A DNA stretch of 64,000 nt from Lithodes maja (GCA_037953745.1 JBAKBP010010442.1:1-64000), one strand, 5' to 3'; counted from the first letter of the stretch, positions 1 through 9,738 are shown. Notes: generated by a model from the letters alone, not told the origin. Numbers and translations are program-made.

Positions 1-48
1 CGTCCAGATTTCGGTTGCTATATGACGCATAAACTATGATCTACATTT

Positions 49-398
49 TTAAGGGGGTAGTGCTGGGTTTTTGGTCTATATATTATTTATTTTTGAGTTT
101 CCTTGCTAGACCTCCATCAAGCTTTAAAAAATACTCCTGAGACCACCTAGTTTCCTCTCTAGACCTCCATCAAACTTAAAGAAAACACCCCATAGACTCC
201 CTTTCAAGCTAAATTTTTACATTTTTCAGTAGAAAACTGTCCCGACCGCAGGCCGAATCCTTCTTAAATCACAGGCTAGCTATCGCTCGCCAGGAAAAAA
301 ATCGACACTTAAATGGCACGAAAGGTCCTGATATTGACAACAAAATGAGGCGAAAGGTCTCAAGATCGGATGCTCTGTGCTTGGTCAGACACAGTTAA
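49..398. repeat. TTAA-ended short element, AGACCTCCATCAA family (copy C)
   Basis: Begins TTAAGGGGG and carries the body shared with the copies at 493 and 1293 (TAGACCTCCATCAA, then a CGCTATCGCTCGCCAGG-type motif). Its right edge appears to be the TTAA at 395-398, which is also the left edge of the next element. It has no coding capacity. The right end is degenerate, so that boundary is less certain. Confidence 0.5.
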
Positions 399-492
399 CC
401 CCTTGAGGATCATGACTCATATTGACCCCATGTCTCGGGCTGTCATTACACGATTTTATTCAGCTTCGGGTGGACTTGAGGGAGCGAAGGAG

Positions 493-860
493 TTAAGGGG
501 AAGGGTTAATTTTTTGGTCGATTATTATTATTATTATTATTATTTTTTTTTTCCTCCCTAGACCTCCATCAAACTTGAACAAACATCCATTAGATCCCCC
601 TTCTAGATCAATTTGTACATTTTTCGGTAGAAAAATGTCCCGGCCAAAGGCTTGTTGTTCCAGCATTACAGGCTCACTATCGTTCGCCAGGGATAAAAAC
701 GACATCTAAATAGCACGAACGGTCTAGATATTGACAAAGAAATGGATCGAAAGATCTCAAAATCGCCAAACTAATGGAACGAACGTCTTAAAATCTCAAA
801 ACTAATGGGATTAAACATGAGGGAGAAAGGGGTTCAGAAAAGCGGCCCATCTCCCCTTAA
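493..860. repeat. TTAA-ended short element, AGACCTCCATCAA family (copy A)
   Basis: Runs from TTAAGGGGAAGGG to CATCTCCCCTTAA, 368 bp, with TTAA at both ends and short inverted termini. It has the same body as 1293-1660 and 57467-57839. TTAA ends are what piggyBac-superfamily transposition leaves. No ORF. It sits in family D DNA and shares its right TTAA with the next element. Confidence 0.72.
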
Positions 861-1196
861 CCCTCTCACATCCTGACGCGATTTTTGAGCCTATTAGGGA
901 TACTTTAAAGCCTTTGTTACCGTCAGGGGTATCTATAAACCATTAGTTTGTTTACTTCAACCTCTGCAGTTGTCTTTGAGTTAGCTGTGTTGAGCCTATT
1001 AGGGATACTTTAAAGCCTTTGTTACCATCAGGGGTATTTAGAAACCTTTAGTTTAGTTACTTCAACCTCTGCAGTTGTCTTTGAGTTAGCTGTGGGCAGA
1101 AAACTAATTTTGGAGAGGTAATTATATCAGTGAGAGTAATCTATTTCTTATTGCTAATCTGGCAACCTCTGCGTCATAAAAGCGTGAGAGGGTTAA
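857..1196. repeat. TTAA-ended short element (family E) with an internal duplication
   Basis: Ends are TTAACCCTCTCAC and GTGAGAGGGTTAA, a perfect 13-bp inverted repeat including TTAA. Inside, a unit of about 107 bp (GAGCCTATTAGGGATACTTT to TTTGAGTTAGCTGTG) is present twice in tandem, near 889-985 and 993-1094. An inverted relative lies at 59937. Confidence 0.72.
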
Positions 1197-1292
1197 TTGA
1201 GATAGTCTTTACCCCTTTGATTCCTAGGTATCCTAAATGGCGTAACATCGTCTATTGATAACCACAATATAATGTCTTAGATCCTCAAGGAG

Positions 1293-1660
1293 TTAAGGGG
1301 GGATGGTTCACTTTTTTGTCGACTTTTTGTCTTTATTAATTATTTTTCTAGTTTCCTCCCCAGACCTCCATCAAACTTAAAAACAGGTCATTTAAAAAAC
1401 AGGATCCCCTTTCAAGATATATTTGTACATTTTTCGGTAACATTTTTTTCCAGCCGATGGCCGATTCCTCCTAAATTACAGGCTCGCTATCGCTCGCCGA
1501 GAAAAAAATCGACACCTTAATGCCACGAAAAGTCTTAAATTACATTTGACAACGAAATGGGGCGAACAGTGTTAAAATCGCCAAACTAATGGGCTGAACG
1601 TGTAAAAATCTGAACACAAATGGGGCTAAACACGAGGGAGAAAGAGCCGAAGACAGGGGG
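1293..1660. repeat. TTAA-started short element, AGACCTCCATCAA family (copy B), right end lost
   Basis: Starts TTAAGGGGGGATGG and follows copy A to about GAGGGAGAAAG. The right terminus is replaced by a poly-G run (about 1657-1673), so no closing TTAA is visible. Its left TTAA is also the right end of the family D element. Confidence 0.6.
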
Positions 1661-1984
1661 GGGGGGGGGGGAGGGGAGGCATTTGAGCGGATGTAAACAA
1701 ACGCGTCACTGAACGTCTTCGGTTTCAGGTCAGGTCAGGTGAAGGTATTGAGGGATAAGCCCTTTTCAACGGCACCTCGTATCTACTTTCAGAAGAGTGT
1801 TGAGAGAAAGAGGAGAAGCTGTTGGAGTGGTTTTGTTGTGTGTTTTCGTTTCAAAGAAGGGGCGACCAAGCCTTTGGATAGGACATATTCGCCTGGAACG
1901 GGTGGTGGTAAACTCCAGTTTCCAGGGAAAATGAGATCCAGGGGAAATTTTCGTTTAACCCGCTGACTGGAAAAAACAGGCTAG
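1661..1984. other. Sequence without recognised gene
   Basis: Contains the G run, a short CAGGTCAGGT repeat near 1726-1740 and otherwise unremarkable sequence. A 75-codon frame at 1739-1966 shows no recognisable domain. Confidence 0.5.
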
Positions 1985-2735
1985 TGTGAACGACCTTAAC
2001 ACACACGCACACACACACACATACACATACGGCCTCTCAAACACACACCCACACACACACATACACATACGGCCTCTCAAACACACACCCACACCCACAC
2101 ATACCTCCATACGACTTCTCACACACACACACACACACAGCCTCTCAAACACACCTTTATACAGCCTCAGTTTCCACGGGTTGACTGGAAAAACACTAGT
2201 GTGAACCGGTTTTAACACACACACACATACTTTCATACACACACACACATACTTTCATACAGCCACACACACACATACTTTTATACAGCCACACACACAC
2301 ATACGTTCATACATCCACACACACATACAGACCTTCATACATCCACACACACACACAGACCTTCATACATCCACACACACACCTTCATACATCCACACAC
2401 ACACACACACACACAGACCTTCATACATCCACACACACACACAGCCCTTCATACAGCCACACACACACGCACATACCTTCATACATCCACACACACTCAC
2501 ACATACAGACCTTCATACATCCACACACACACACATACCTTCATACATCCACACACACACACACACACACATACCTTCATACATCCACACACACACACAC
2601 ACACATACCTTCATACATCCACACACACACACCCATACCTTCATACATCCACACACACACAGACCTTCATACATCCACACACACACACATACAGACCTTC
2701 ACACACACACACACACACACACACGGCCACAACCA
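1985..2735. repeat. (CA)n microsatellite / CATACATCCACAC minisatellite array
   Basis: Long CA runs broken by repeats of CTTCATACATCC and CATACAGCC. The regular His/Thr or Val/Cys frames through it are products of the repeat, not genes. Confidence 0.92.
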
Positions 2736-2904
2736 GAAGGGTTGGTCTCAATATTTTTTGTTCTGTGTGTATGAAGGAAACACAAGGCAGGATGTCTGTA
2801 ACGAGTGTCTCCCCTCAAATTCAAAGGACGTTTGAGTCAAAATGCTTGGACACACGAAGTTTAAAGCAGTCTAAGTCATAGGATGAAGGAAAGATTGAAT
2901 GAGG
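2736..2904. other. Non-repetitive spacer between satellite arrays
   Basis: About 170 bp with no gene or recognisable element between the CA array and the GTGTGGCCG minisatellite. Confidence 0.5.
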
Positions 2905-3187
2905 GAAAAAATTCCAGAGTGTGGCCCATTTGGAGTGTGGCTGTATTGGAGTGTGGCAATTTTGGAGTGTGGCCGTTTAGGAGTGTGGCCGTTTAGGAGT
3001 GTGATCGTTTTGGAGTGTGGCCGTACCTGAGTGTGGTCGTTTTGGAGTGTGGCTGTTTAGGAGTGTGGCCGTTTTGGAGTGTGGCCGTTTAGGAGTGTGG
3101 CCGTATCGGAGTGGGACCGTTTAGGAGTGCGGCCGTTTTGGAGTGTGGCCGTTTAGGAGTGTGGCCGTTTTGGAGTGTGGCCGTTTT
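2905..3187. repeat. 15-bp minisatellite, unit GGAGTGTGGCCGTTT
   Basis: About 18 head-to-tail units of GGAGTGTGGCCGTTT or GGAGTGTGGCCGTTTA with small variations. G and T dominate one strand. No coding signal. Confidence 0.92.
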
Positions 3188-3235
3188 ACCTGTAACAGTT
3201 GGCTATAAAAGCGTGGGTGAGAGATCAGCCAAAGG

Positions 3236-3645
3236 ATTGTAGGTCGCTTAAACACACACACACGGATTGTAGGTCGCTTAAACACACACACACACACAGC
3301 CTCATATACCTGTCAGCCACCACACACACACACAGCCAGCCACCACACACACACACAGCCACCACCACACACAGCCTCATATACCTGTCAGCCACCACAA
3401 ACACACAAACACACACAGCCTCATATACCTGTCAGCCACCACACACACACAAACACACAGCCAGTCACCACCACACACACACAGCCAGCCACCACACACA
3501 CACACACACAGCCAGCCACCACACACACACACACACACAGCCAGCCACCACACACACACACAGCCAGCCACCACCACACACACACACAAACACAGCCAGC
3601 CACCACACACACACACAGCCAGCCACCACCACACACACACACACA
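3236..3645. repeat. CACACACAGCCAGCCAC minisatellite
   Basis: Tandem blocks of (CA)n joined by GCCAGCCACCAC and by CAGCCTCATATACCTGTCAG. All frames across it are low complexity. It ends exactly where the decamer tail of the LINE begins. Confidence 0.88.
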
Positions 3646-3647
3646 GA

Positions 3648-3687
3648 GAGTACAAAGGAGTACAAAGGAGTACAAAGGAGTACAAAG
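3648..3687 (-). repeat. Decamer tandem repeat at the 3' end of the CR1-like LINE
   Basis: Four units of GAGTACAAAG (minus-strand reading CTTTGTACTC). CR1/L2-group LINEs characteristically end in a short tandem repeat instead of poly(A), and this lies downstream of ORF2 on the coding strand, so it is a good candidate for the element's 3' terminus. Confidence 0.6.
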
Positions 3688-3809
3688 GAAATCAAGCAAC
3701 AACAGATCTAGTGACCCTTCTAGGCTGCTTGTCCTCCAAAACACTGAGGATCAAGTGTCCAAACAGTGGTTTAGAGTGGGTAAGGGAACATTGGAAAGGG
3801 AACTACTGC

Positions 3810-3829
3810 CCTGCCACTAACGTGGCAGG
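3810..3829 (-). promoter_or_regulatory. Perfect hairpin in the LINE 3' UTR
   Basis: CCTGCCAC, loop TAAC, then GTGGCAGG: an 8-bp GC-rich perfect stem about 55 bp downstream of the ORF2 stop. In related LINEs a 3' stem-loop is bound by the element's own reverse transcriptase; that role here is an inference. Confidence 0.5.
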
Positions 3830-3881
3830 ACTAGGAAGTTAGTAGGGGACATATGGGTTAGTAACTGAGGGGAGGATAAAG

Positions 3882-6833
3882 TTATTCATTTACAAACGCA
3901 GTCAGTCGCGGGTTTGATGCGAGATATTTGTCTAGGCGGAATTTAAATGAATCAACGGTGCTGCAGTCTATAACGTTTCGGGGAAGCCCATTCCACAAGT
4001 TGACAACTCGATTGAAGAAGAAATTCTTAGATTCGTGCGAGTTAAAAGATTTACCAATAATTTTGCAACCGTTTCCCCGTGTGTAATTAGATTGGTCGAT
4101 AGTGAAGTACTTACTACAGTTCATATTGTCGATGCCTTTGATGATTTTGAACACTTGAATTAAGTCGCCTCTTAATCTGCGCTGGGTTAAAGGAAATAGA
4201 TTTAATTCTCTAAGACGCTCTTCGTATGGTTTGTTCTTTAGGCTAGGTATCATTTTGGTAACTCTACGTTGAACTCGTTCTAGCTTGTTTATATCTTTTT
4301 GGTAATAAGGGCACCAGGATTGAACGCAGTATTCCAGAAGAGGGCGGACTAAGGAATTGTAAAGGGTTAGGATAACTTCTTTGGATTTATGCTCAAATGA
4401 CCTGCCTATAAAGCCAATTATTTTGTTTGCCTTCTTAACAACTTCTGAACATTGTTGACTCGGTTTTAGGTTACTCGATATTGTTACTCCCAGATCAGTT
4501 TCTCTGTTTACATTCTTAAGCTGAGTGCCATTCATCGAATAGTTTGCTTTCTCATTTAGGTATCCGACATGTAGTACTTTACATTTATCCGCATTGAAAC
4601 TCATTTGCCAAATTTGGGCCCAACATGACAATTTATCTAGATTGTGTTGCATATCGTCAACTTGTTCTTTTGAGAGTACGCTATTTGCAATTTTTGTATC
4701 GTCAGCAAATTTTGAGATTGTGCAGGTGAGACCCTCATCTATGTCGTTGATGTAAATTAGAAAGAGAATTGGTCCTAGTACCGATCCCTGGGGTACCCCG
4801 CTACTTACATTGGTCCATTTAGATGCCTTACCGTTTATGACTACTCTTTGCTTTCTGTTGTTGAGCCAATTTTCTATCCATTTCAACACACCGTCTTGTA
4901 TTCCATGCGCTTTTAGTTTTAGCAGTAAACGTTTGTGGGGAACTTTGTCAAAGGCCTTTTGAAAATCAAGGTATATAATATCTACAGCTTTACTCTCATC
5001 GTAGAGGTTGAGGATATCGTGGAAGAAGTCTAAGAGGTTTGTTAAACAGGAACGTTTTTTACGAAAGCCGTGTTGAGTATCTTTAAGTATGTTATTTTCC
5101 TCTAAGTGATTTACGAGTCTGTCTCGTATGACCGTTTCTAGCATTTTACATACAACTGAGGTTAAGCTAATTGGACGATAGTTACTGGGTAGGGATTTGC
5201 TGCCTTTTTTGAATATCGGTGTTACGTTGGCTAGCTTCCACTGATCAGGCATAGTTCCAGACTGCAAGGATTTATTGAATAGTAATGTCAGTGGTTTGGA
5301 GAGCTCATTCTTAGCTTCCTTTAGAACTCTAGGCGAGATTGTATCAGGTCCTGGCGTTTTATTTACTTTGAGTTTATCTAAACAATTCAATACTTCTCTC
5401 TCTGTAACGGTGATATTGCTTAGAACATCTGAATTATCAATCTGAATCGGCGATGGTGTAGGGATATCACTGAGATCTTCGGTTGTAAAAACTGATGCAA
5501 AGAAGGTATTGAGGGCATTACTCATTTGTACTTCGTCTTTGGTGTATTCTCCTTTTTCATCGACTAACGGTCCAACAGTTGAAGTAACTACTTTTTTCTT
5601 TCTGATATAACTATAGAATTCTTTCGGGTTTGTTTTACTTTGATTCGCAATATGTAACTCTAAGGTCTTTTTACTTTGCTTAATTAACTTTTTGGCTTTG
5701 CGTCGTAGCTCTACAAATTTCACCCGTTCTTCGTCATTTTGTGAGGATTTTAATCTATCATTAGCAAATTTTTTAGCAAGCAGGCAGTTTGAAATATCTT
5801 TATTCCACCATTTGGGCTTATTATTATGGCCTGGACGCCGTATTTTCGATGGTATGCAGTCTTGCACTGCTTTTAGGTAAGTGGTTTCGAATAACTTCCA
5901 TGATGTATTTATGTCGTTATTGTTAATTAAAAAGCTCCAGTCAGTTTCTTTAAACATAGCTCTAAGTTTATGGAAGTTTGCTTTCTTGAAATTAGGGACT
6001 TTTTCGATGCTACTATTTGGTTCGTTACTCGTAAACTTTAAAGTGAAAGTTATCGTACGATGGTCGCTGTTACTGAATTCATCACCAACATTCAAATTCT
6101 CTATCAATTCTTCTTTTGTTGCAAGTACAATGTCAAGAACGTTATTACCACGGGTCGGCGTTCGAACAAATTGATAAAGCGAACTCTCTTGCAAGTTCGT
6201 ATACAAGTCATGTCCGGAGTGTGAAGTAAGAGTATCGCCCCACTTGGTCACAGGTAAATTAAAGTCGCCAAAAATTACGGTATCTTGTGAGTTACTTACA
6301 TCTGCAATTTGTTCGTAAATTTCTTGGTCAGTTTGCACTGATTGAGCTGGAGGTCTGTATATTAACGCAAGTATTATTTTTGTACCTTTATTATTCTTTA
6401 TTAGCACAAAAGATGTGTCGACGTTCACAATTTGAGGTTTTGACACGAGGGTCGGGTTAAGACTTTCTTTGATATAAAATAAAACGCCACCTCCATTTTT
6501 ATTTATTCGGCTGTTCTCAAACATTACATAACCGGGAAGTGAATACTCTGCTAAAAAGTCTCTATCTTCTGTATTGAGCCAAGATTCTGTTATGCCAATC
6601 ACATCATAATTTTCTGTAAACACTAGTTCCTCTAAATCTGAAAATTTATTGCGTATGCTACGAGCGTTTGCATAGAAAACCTTTAAAGTTGCGGTTTTAG
6701 AACTCGCATTACGTTCTTTCATCGAATTATTGGTTCTGGTCGGATCTACATTTACATTCATGGCTGTCCTCGGTCCTCGGTCGTTATCCCTGACGGTTTT
6801 GAATTTGGGTCGTGTTGGTGGAGATTTATCCAA
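3882..6833 (-). CDS. CR1-like LINE ORF2: endonuclease plus reverse transcriptase
   Basis: A 983-codon frame. Residues from about 48 to 270 form an apurinic-type endonuclease (NARSIRNK, GITESWLN, GDFNLP and a final SDHRTI motif). The reverse transcriptase follows: NYRPISLTSVVCK, DFQKAFDKVPH, SGVPQGSVLGP near residue 678, and the catalytic FADD near residue 707. The C-terminal tail ends LWNGLPRNVI. It would nick DNA and prime reverse transcription of the element RNA. The domain order and the esterase ORF1 upstream fit the CR1 group. The codon at 6833 is TTG; the first in-frame ATG is at 6761 and keeps the whole endonuclease. The frame stays open upstream to 7028, overlapping ORF1. No stop or frameshift is seen, so it looks potentially functional. 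Confidence 0.92.
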   Translation of the reverse strand: MDKSPPTRPKFKTVRDNDRGPRTAMNVNVDPTRTNNSMKERNASSKTATLKVFYANARSIRNKFSDLEELVFTENYDVIGITESWLNTEDRDFLAEYSLPGYVMFENSRINKNGGGVLFYIKESLNPTLVSKPQIVNVDTSFVLIKNNKGTKIILALIYRPPAQSVQTDQEIYEQIADVSNSQDTVIFGDFNLPVTKWGDTLTSHSGHDLYTNLQESSLYQFVRTPTRGNNVLDIVLATKEELIENLNVGDEFSNSDHRTITFTLKFTSNEPNSSIEKVPNFKKANFHKLRAMFKETDWSFLINNNDINTSWKLFETTYLKAVQDCIPSKIRRPGHNNKPKWWNKDISNCLLAKKFANDRLKSSQNDEERVKFVELRRKAKKLIKQSKKTLELHIANQSKTNPKEFYSYIRKKKVVTSTVGPLVDEKGEYTKDEVQMSNALNTFFASVFTTEDLSDIPTPSPIQIDNSDVLSNITVTEREVLNCLDKLKVNKTPGPDTISPRVLKEAKNELSKPLTLLFNKSLQSGTMPDQWKLANVTPIFKKGSKSLPSNYRPISLTSVVCKMLETVIRDRLVNHLEENNILKDTQHGFRKKRSCLTNLLDFFHDILNLYDESKAVDIIYLDFQKAFDKVPHKRLLLKLKAHGIQDGVLKWIENWLNNRKQRVVINGKASKWTNVSSGVPQGSVLGPILFLIYINDIDEGLTCTISKFADDTKIANSVLSKEQVDDMQHNLDKLSCWAQIWQMSFNADKCKVLHVGYLNEKANYSMNGTQLKNVNRETDLGVTISSNLKPSQQCSEVVKKANKIIGFIGRSFEHKSKEVILTLYNSLVRPLLEYCVQSWCPYYQKDINKLERVQRRVTKMIPSLKNKPYEERLRELNLFPLTQRRLRGDLIQVFKIIKGIDNMNCSKYFTIDQSNYTRGNGCKIIGKSFNSHESKNFFFNRVVNLWNGLPRNVIDCSTVDSFKFRLDKYLASNPRLTAFVNE

Positions 6834-6859
6834 ATTCGCGGTTCTTGACGGATTAGTAT

Positions 6860-7897
6860 TTAATTCCTTTGTAGGTTGCCGTCCTCGCTGTCTTCGGTCC
6901 TCCTTCCTGGTTGTCCTGTGCTGAGTCGATTTCTTCTCCGAAAATCCTTCACCGCATCGTTGAGAAGACGCCCAAAACGTGCTGCTCCCACCTGGTTCAG
7001 ATGAACTCCATCGTCCGAAAACAAATAGTCATCGTAGTAGAAATTGTCCCAGGTGTCGACGAATCCCACGTTCTCCTTCCTGCAGAGGTTTGCTAGACAA
7101 CGATTTGTGCTGGTGGCTATGTTGTAAAATCGGCTCTCTACACCGAGCCGGGGGACGATTCCTGAGACGATGATCCTTGATGACTTCTCCTTAAACGACT
7201 TGATCAGCTGCTGGTACTTTAAAAGCAAATCTTCCGACCGGGTTCGCTGCACATCGTTGGATCCAACGTGGATGACGTACATTGTATTAGCAGGGGCCAG
7301 CTTTGATACTTCGTCAACTGCTGCAACTACGTCATCCACACCACCACCAGGGATACAAAAACGCTTCCTGGTCTTAGGTGCCCTGGCGCAAAACTCTGTG
7401 AGCTGACCACGTATCATCGAGTCTCCCACGAGCCGGACTTCTTCTATTTCCTCTTCGTCATCTGAGTCTGCGAGTATCTGGAAACGGTTTTGACACTCGG
7501 TAATCGGTATGTGTTTCCTGGTCTTGGGGCAAACGTTGTTCCTCACGACACGGAAGTTGTCTTGAGGGGGAAGAGAGTCACTATTTGTATCTTGAGTATC
7601 GGATACATCAGCTGAAGTGGCTACTGTAGGCGTTGAATTGTTGGCAGTTGACGTTGGGGCGTTGGTGGCTGCTGGAGTTGCGGTGACAATTGAAGTTTGT
7701 GGTACTCCAACGTTGAGTGTTACAAACTCTTGGAGTGATTCCAGCTTCATGGTGAGGACGTTGATCTTGTTGTAGGCTTCGTCTAATTTCACTGTAAAAT
7801 TCTCTCGTTGCTGGCAGAGCCGGCAGTCTTGAAGATCGATAGTAGCAAACATGGACTCACCAAACCTACCGGCGCAGTTCGCACAAGCGCGAGGCAT
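6860..7897 (-). CDS. CR1-like LINE ORF1 with SGNH/GDSL esterase domain
   Basis: Starts at ATG 7897; the frame also opens four codons earlier at a GTG. The N-terminus has paired cysteines (CANC, then CRLC) like a small zinc-binding or PHD-type module, a short coiled-coil stretch near residues 40-63, and a Ser/Thr/Ala-rich linker. The rest is an SGNH hydrolase: GDS with the catalytic serine near residue 162, VGSND near 216, and the Asp/His pair in DDGVH near 300. Esterase-type ORF1 proteins are known from CR1-clade LINEs, where they are thought to help the RNA-protein particle. The Lys/Arg-rich C-terminus could bind RNA. The stop lies 26 nt before the ORF2 start codon listed here. Confidence 0.88.
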   Translation of the reverse strand: MPRACANCAGRFGESMFATIDLQDCRLCQQRENFTVKLDEAYNKINVLTMKLESLQEFVTLNVGVPQTSIVTATPAATNAPTSTANNSTPTVATSADVSDTQDTNSDSLPPQDNFRVVRNNVCPKTRKHIPITECQNRFQILADSDDEEEIEEVRLVGDSMIRGQLTEFCARAPKTRKRFCIPGGGVDDVVAAVDEVSKLAPANTMYVIHVGSNDVQRTRSEDLLLKYQQLIKSFKEKSSRIIVSGIVPRLGVESRFYNIATSTNRCLANLCRKENVGFVDTWDNFYYDDYLFSDDGVHLNQVGAARFGRLLNDAVKDFRRRNRLSTGQPGRRTEDSEDGNLQRN

Positions 7898-7917
7898 GGT
7901 GACAGTCACTTTCTTCA

Positions 7918-8229
7918 GATCACTTCACTCACTTAAAAAACAATTCACTCACTTTAAAACACTTCACTCACTTTAAAAACACTTCAATCACTTCAACCGA
8001 AAACAAATATGCTGAAATACGCAGAAATAGGTTATCAGGGGTGATAGCCTAACCGAAAACAAAAATGTTGAGATACGCAGAATTAGGCTTCCAGGGGCGA
8101 TAGCCTAACCAAAAGTTTTTTTTTTAAATTGAAATACGCAATAATAGGCTACCAGCGTTGAATAGCCTAACCGAAAATAATAAAATTGAAATTCGCAGAA
8201 ATAGGCTACCAGGTGTGATAACCTAACCT
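7918..8229 (-). repeat. Tandem repeats in the 5' region of the CR1-like LINE
   Basis: Two arrays lie directly upstream of ORF1. At 7918-7997 there are about four units like CACTTCACTCACTTTAAAA. At 7998-8229 there are four 55-62 bp units, each with GAAATACGCAGAAATAGG and ending GATAGCCTAACC. Tandem 5' monomers act as promoters in some LINEs; that function here is inferred. Confidence 0.7.
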
Positions 8230-9180
8230 TAAACAAATATATGTATAACAGAATATGTAACTAAATATACAATTCACCAAATAGAGATTATATAAAAATA
8301 AAGTGTGACTGCACACAAGGGGTTAATATACTGTGTCAACAGATGGCCCTGGTGTCACTGTAGCCTAGTAAAGCAGTAGCCTACTCTTTTTAGATAAAAA
8401 AAGTGTATCAGTCAAAGGTTATTACAAGAACGTGCAAGCAACAACTAAAATTACAGATATATACTGTATAGCTACAGTAGGATACTAAATACAATATCTA
8501 CAAGAGTTAATAATAAAACAGATTGGCTGGCTATAGGCTAGGCTAGGTTTGGGTTAGGTCAAAAGCTTGGCAGGTTGGGTTAGGCTAGGTTAGTTTGTAC
8601 AAATACCACCTTTAGCTTAAAGTAAAATCAGTCTGAGGAGAAAAAGTCAAGAATATATCTAGGGGGAAAAGATAAATGAATGCACTTAAATTTGGTACAA
8701 AATTTGCTGGAATTTAATGTATAATCCCCCCAAAAGGTTTGTTTACAAAATGGCGTCGGCGTTAGTCTCTGTAGGCAGGTTAGTTAGTAAACAATATTGT
8801 TTATTAGCAAATTAATATGCAAAGCTTTACTTACATACAAGGCAGTTAAATAGATACTTACTACAGTAGGTAATGGGTAAAATTAGGGGCTACGATTTTA
8901 TATAAAATAGTAATAAGAGAGCGTTTGTTTACAAAGCAAAACAAAACAATAGATGGCGCTAGTGGCGCCCTGTCCGAGCAGGAGTCTTGTGATAAACACA
9001 AAGTTTATCAGTCAATACACAGCGAAATATCGTGCAGTGTTACTTACTAAGCTACAGGATGGTTAAACGTGCTCTTAACCACCTTTCATGCACAAGAATG
9101 AAGAGGATGAGTAGTTAATACTCAAATTATGATCGATATCGTGAGAGCGTTGACAGAGCGTCTGCAGCGTCTGGCGGTAG
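8230..9180. other. AT-rich sequence without recognised gene
   Basis: No ORF or clear element. It has GGTTAGG-like motifs at 8520-8600 and a short GGCGCTAGTGGCGCC palindrome near 8954. It may include the real 5' end of the CR1-like LINE, which I cannot place. Confidence 0.4.
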
Positions 9181-9186
9181 CACGGG

Positions 9187-9661
9187 GTGCACAGAGTAGT
9201 ACAGAGAGCTGCAACGAAGATGATTCCAGAACTAAGAGAACTGACATATGAAGAGAGATTAGAGAGATTGAATTTGCCAACTCTAAGTGAGAGAAGAGAA
9301 AGAGGGGATATGATTATGATGTATAAATGTGTTAGGGGATTGGAAAGGATAGACAAGGAGGACTTTATCGAGGGGGATAAAGGGAGGACTAGAGGACATA
9401 CTTGCAAGTTAAAGAAAGGCAGATGTAAAGGAGATGTGAGGAAATTCAGCTCTCCATATAGAAGTATTAATATGTGGAATCAGTTGGATGATTTTTTTTT
9501 TTTTTTTTTAAAAAGACCTCCGTCTACGTATTGTGAAAAACCTGTTATCCTCCGGCAAATTGTGGGGTTGAGTGAGTGAAGTGGTGGGTGCGGGGAATAT
9601 CCAAATGTTTAAAGCCAAATTAGATAACAGAATCTTTGGAGGCGGGACAATACGAGCCTAA
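9187..9661 (+). pseudogene. 3' fragment of a LINE ORF2 (same family as 45.6 kb), interrupted
   Basis: Only the C-terminal part is present: VVQRAATKMIPELREL, YEERLERLNLPTL, RRERGDMIMMYK, then KFSSPYRSINMWNQLDD. The frame breaks at a T-rich insertion (9493-9577) and resumes as EVVGAGNIQMFKAKLD up to a stop at 9659. It matches the C-terminus of the LINE at 45674-47815 and has the same 3' ACAATTAGG repeat. This is a 5'-truncated dead copy. Confidence 0.85.
9493..9577. repeat. 85-bp T-rich insertion inside the LINE fragment
   Basis: Starts with an 18-nt T run and interrupts the LINE reading frame between QLDD and EVVG. I cannot assign a family. The T run suggests a poly(A)-tailed retroposed piece in reverse orientation. 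Confidence 0.5.
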
Positions 9662-9679
9662 AAACTCAAATCCTGTATA

Positions 9680-9711
9680 CTACAATTAGGTGAGTACAAT
9701 TAGGCGAGTAC
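9680..9711 (+). repeat. LINE 3' terminal repeat ACAATTAGGTGAGT
   Basis: ACAATTAGGTGAGT followed by ACAATTAGGCGAGT closes the fragment and grades into (CA)n. The same repeat ends the LINE near 45591. Confidence 0.7.
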
Positions 9712-9738
9712 ACACACACACAACACACACACACATTG

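Larger units (their letters stand above)
395..1296. repeat. TTAA-ended palindromic element (family D), split by two other TTAA elements
   Basis: Left end TTAACCCCTTGAGGATC at 395 and right end GATCCTCAAGGAGTTAA at 1280-1296 are inverted repeats of each other. Only about 95 bp on the left and 100 bp on the right belong to this family (ACGATTTTATTCAGCTT on the left, GATAGTCTTTACCCCTTT on the right). The middle, 493-1196, is two other elements sitting at one internal TTAA. Related copies lie at 14027, 53855, 56838, 57160 and 58628. Confidence 0.6.

Noticed and set aside
1955..2248. Cys/Val-rich and His/Thr-rich frames in the CA arrays
   Set aside because: They are translations of (CA)n/(GT)n repeats on either strand, with no domain or composition typical of proteins.
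1985..3645. CRISPR-like array
   Set aside because: Repeats are contiguous without unique spacers; this is eukaryotic satellite DNA.
3199..3744. Long overlapping frames on both strands (up to 170 codons)
   Set aside because: Same cause: minisatellite translation.
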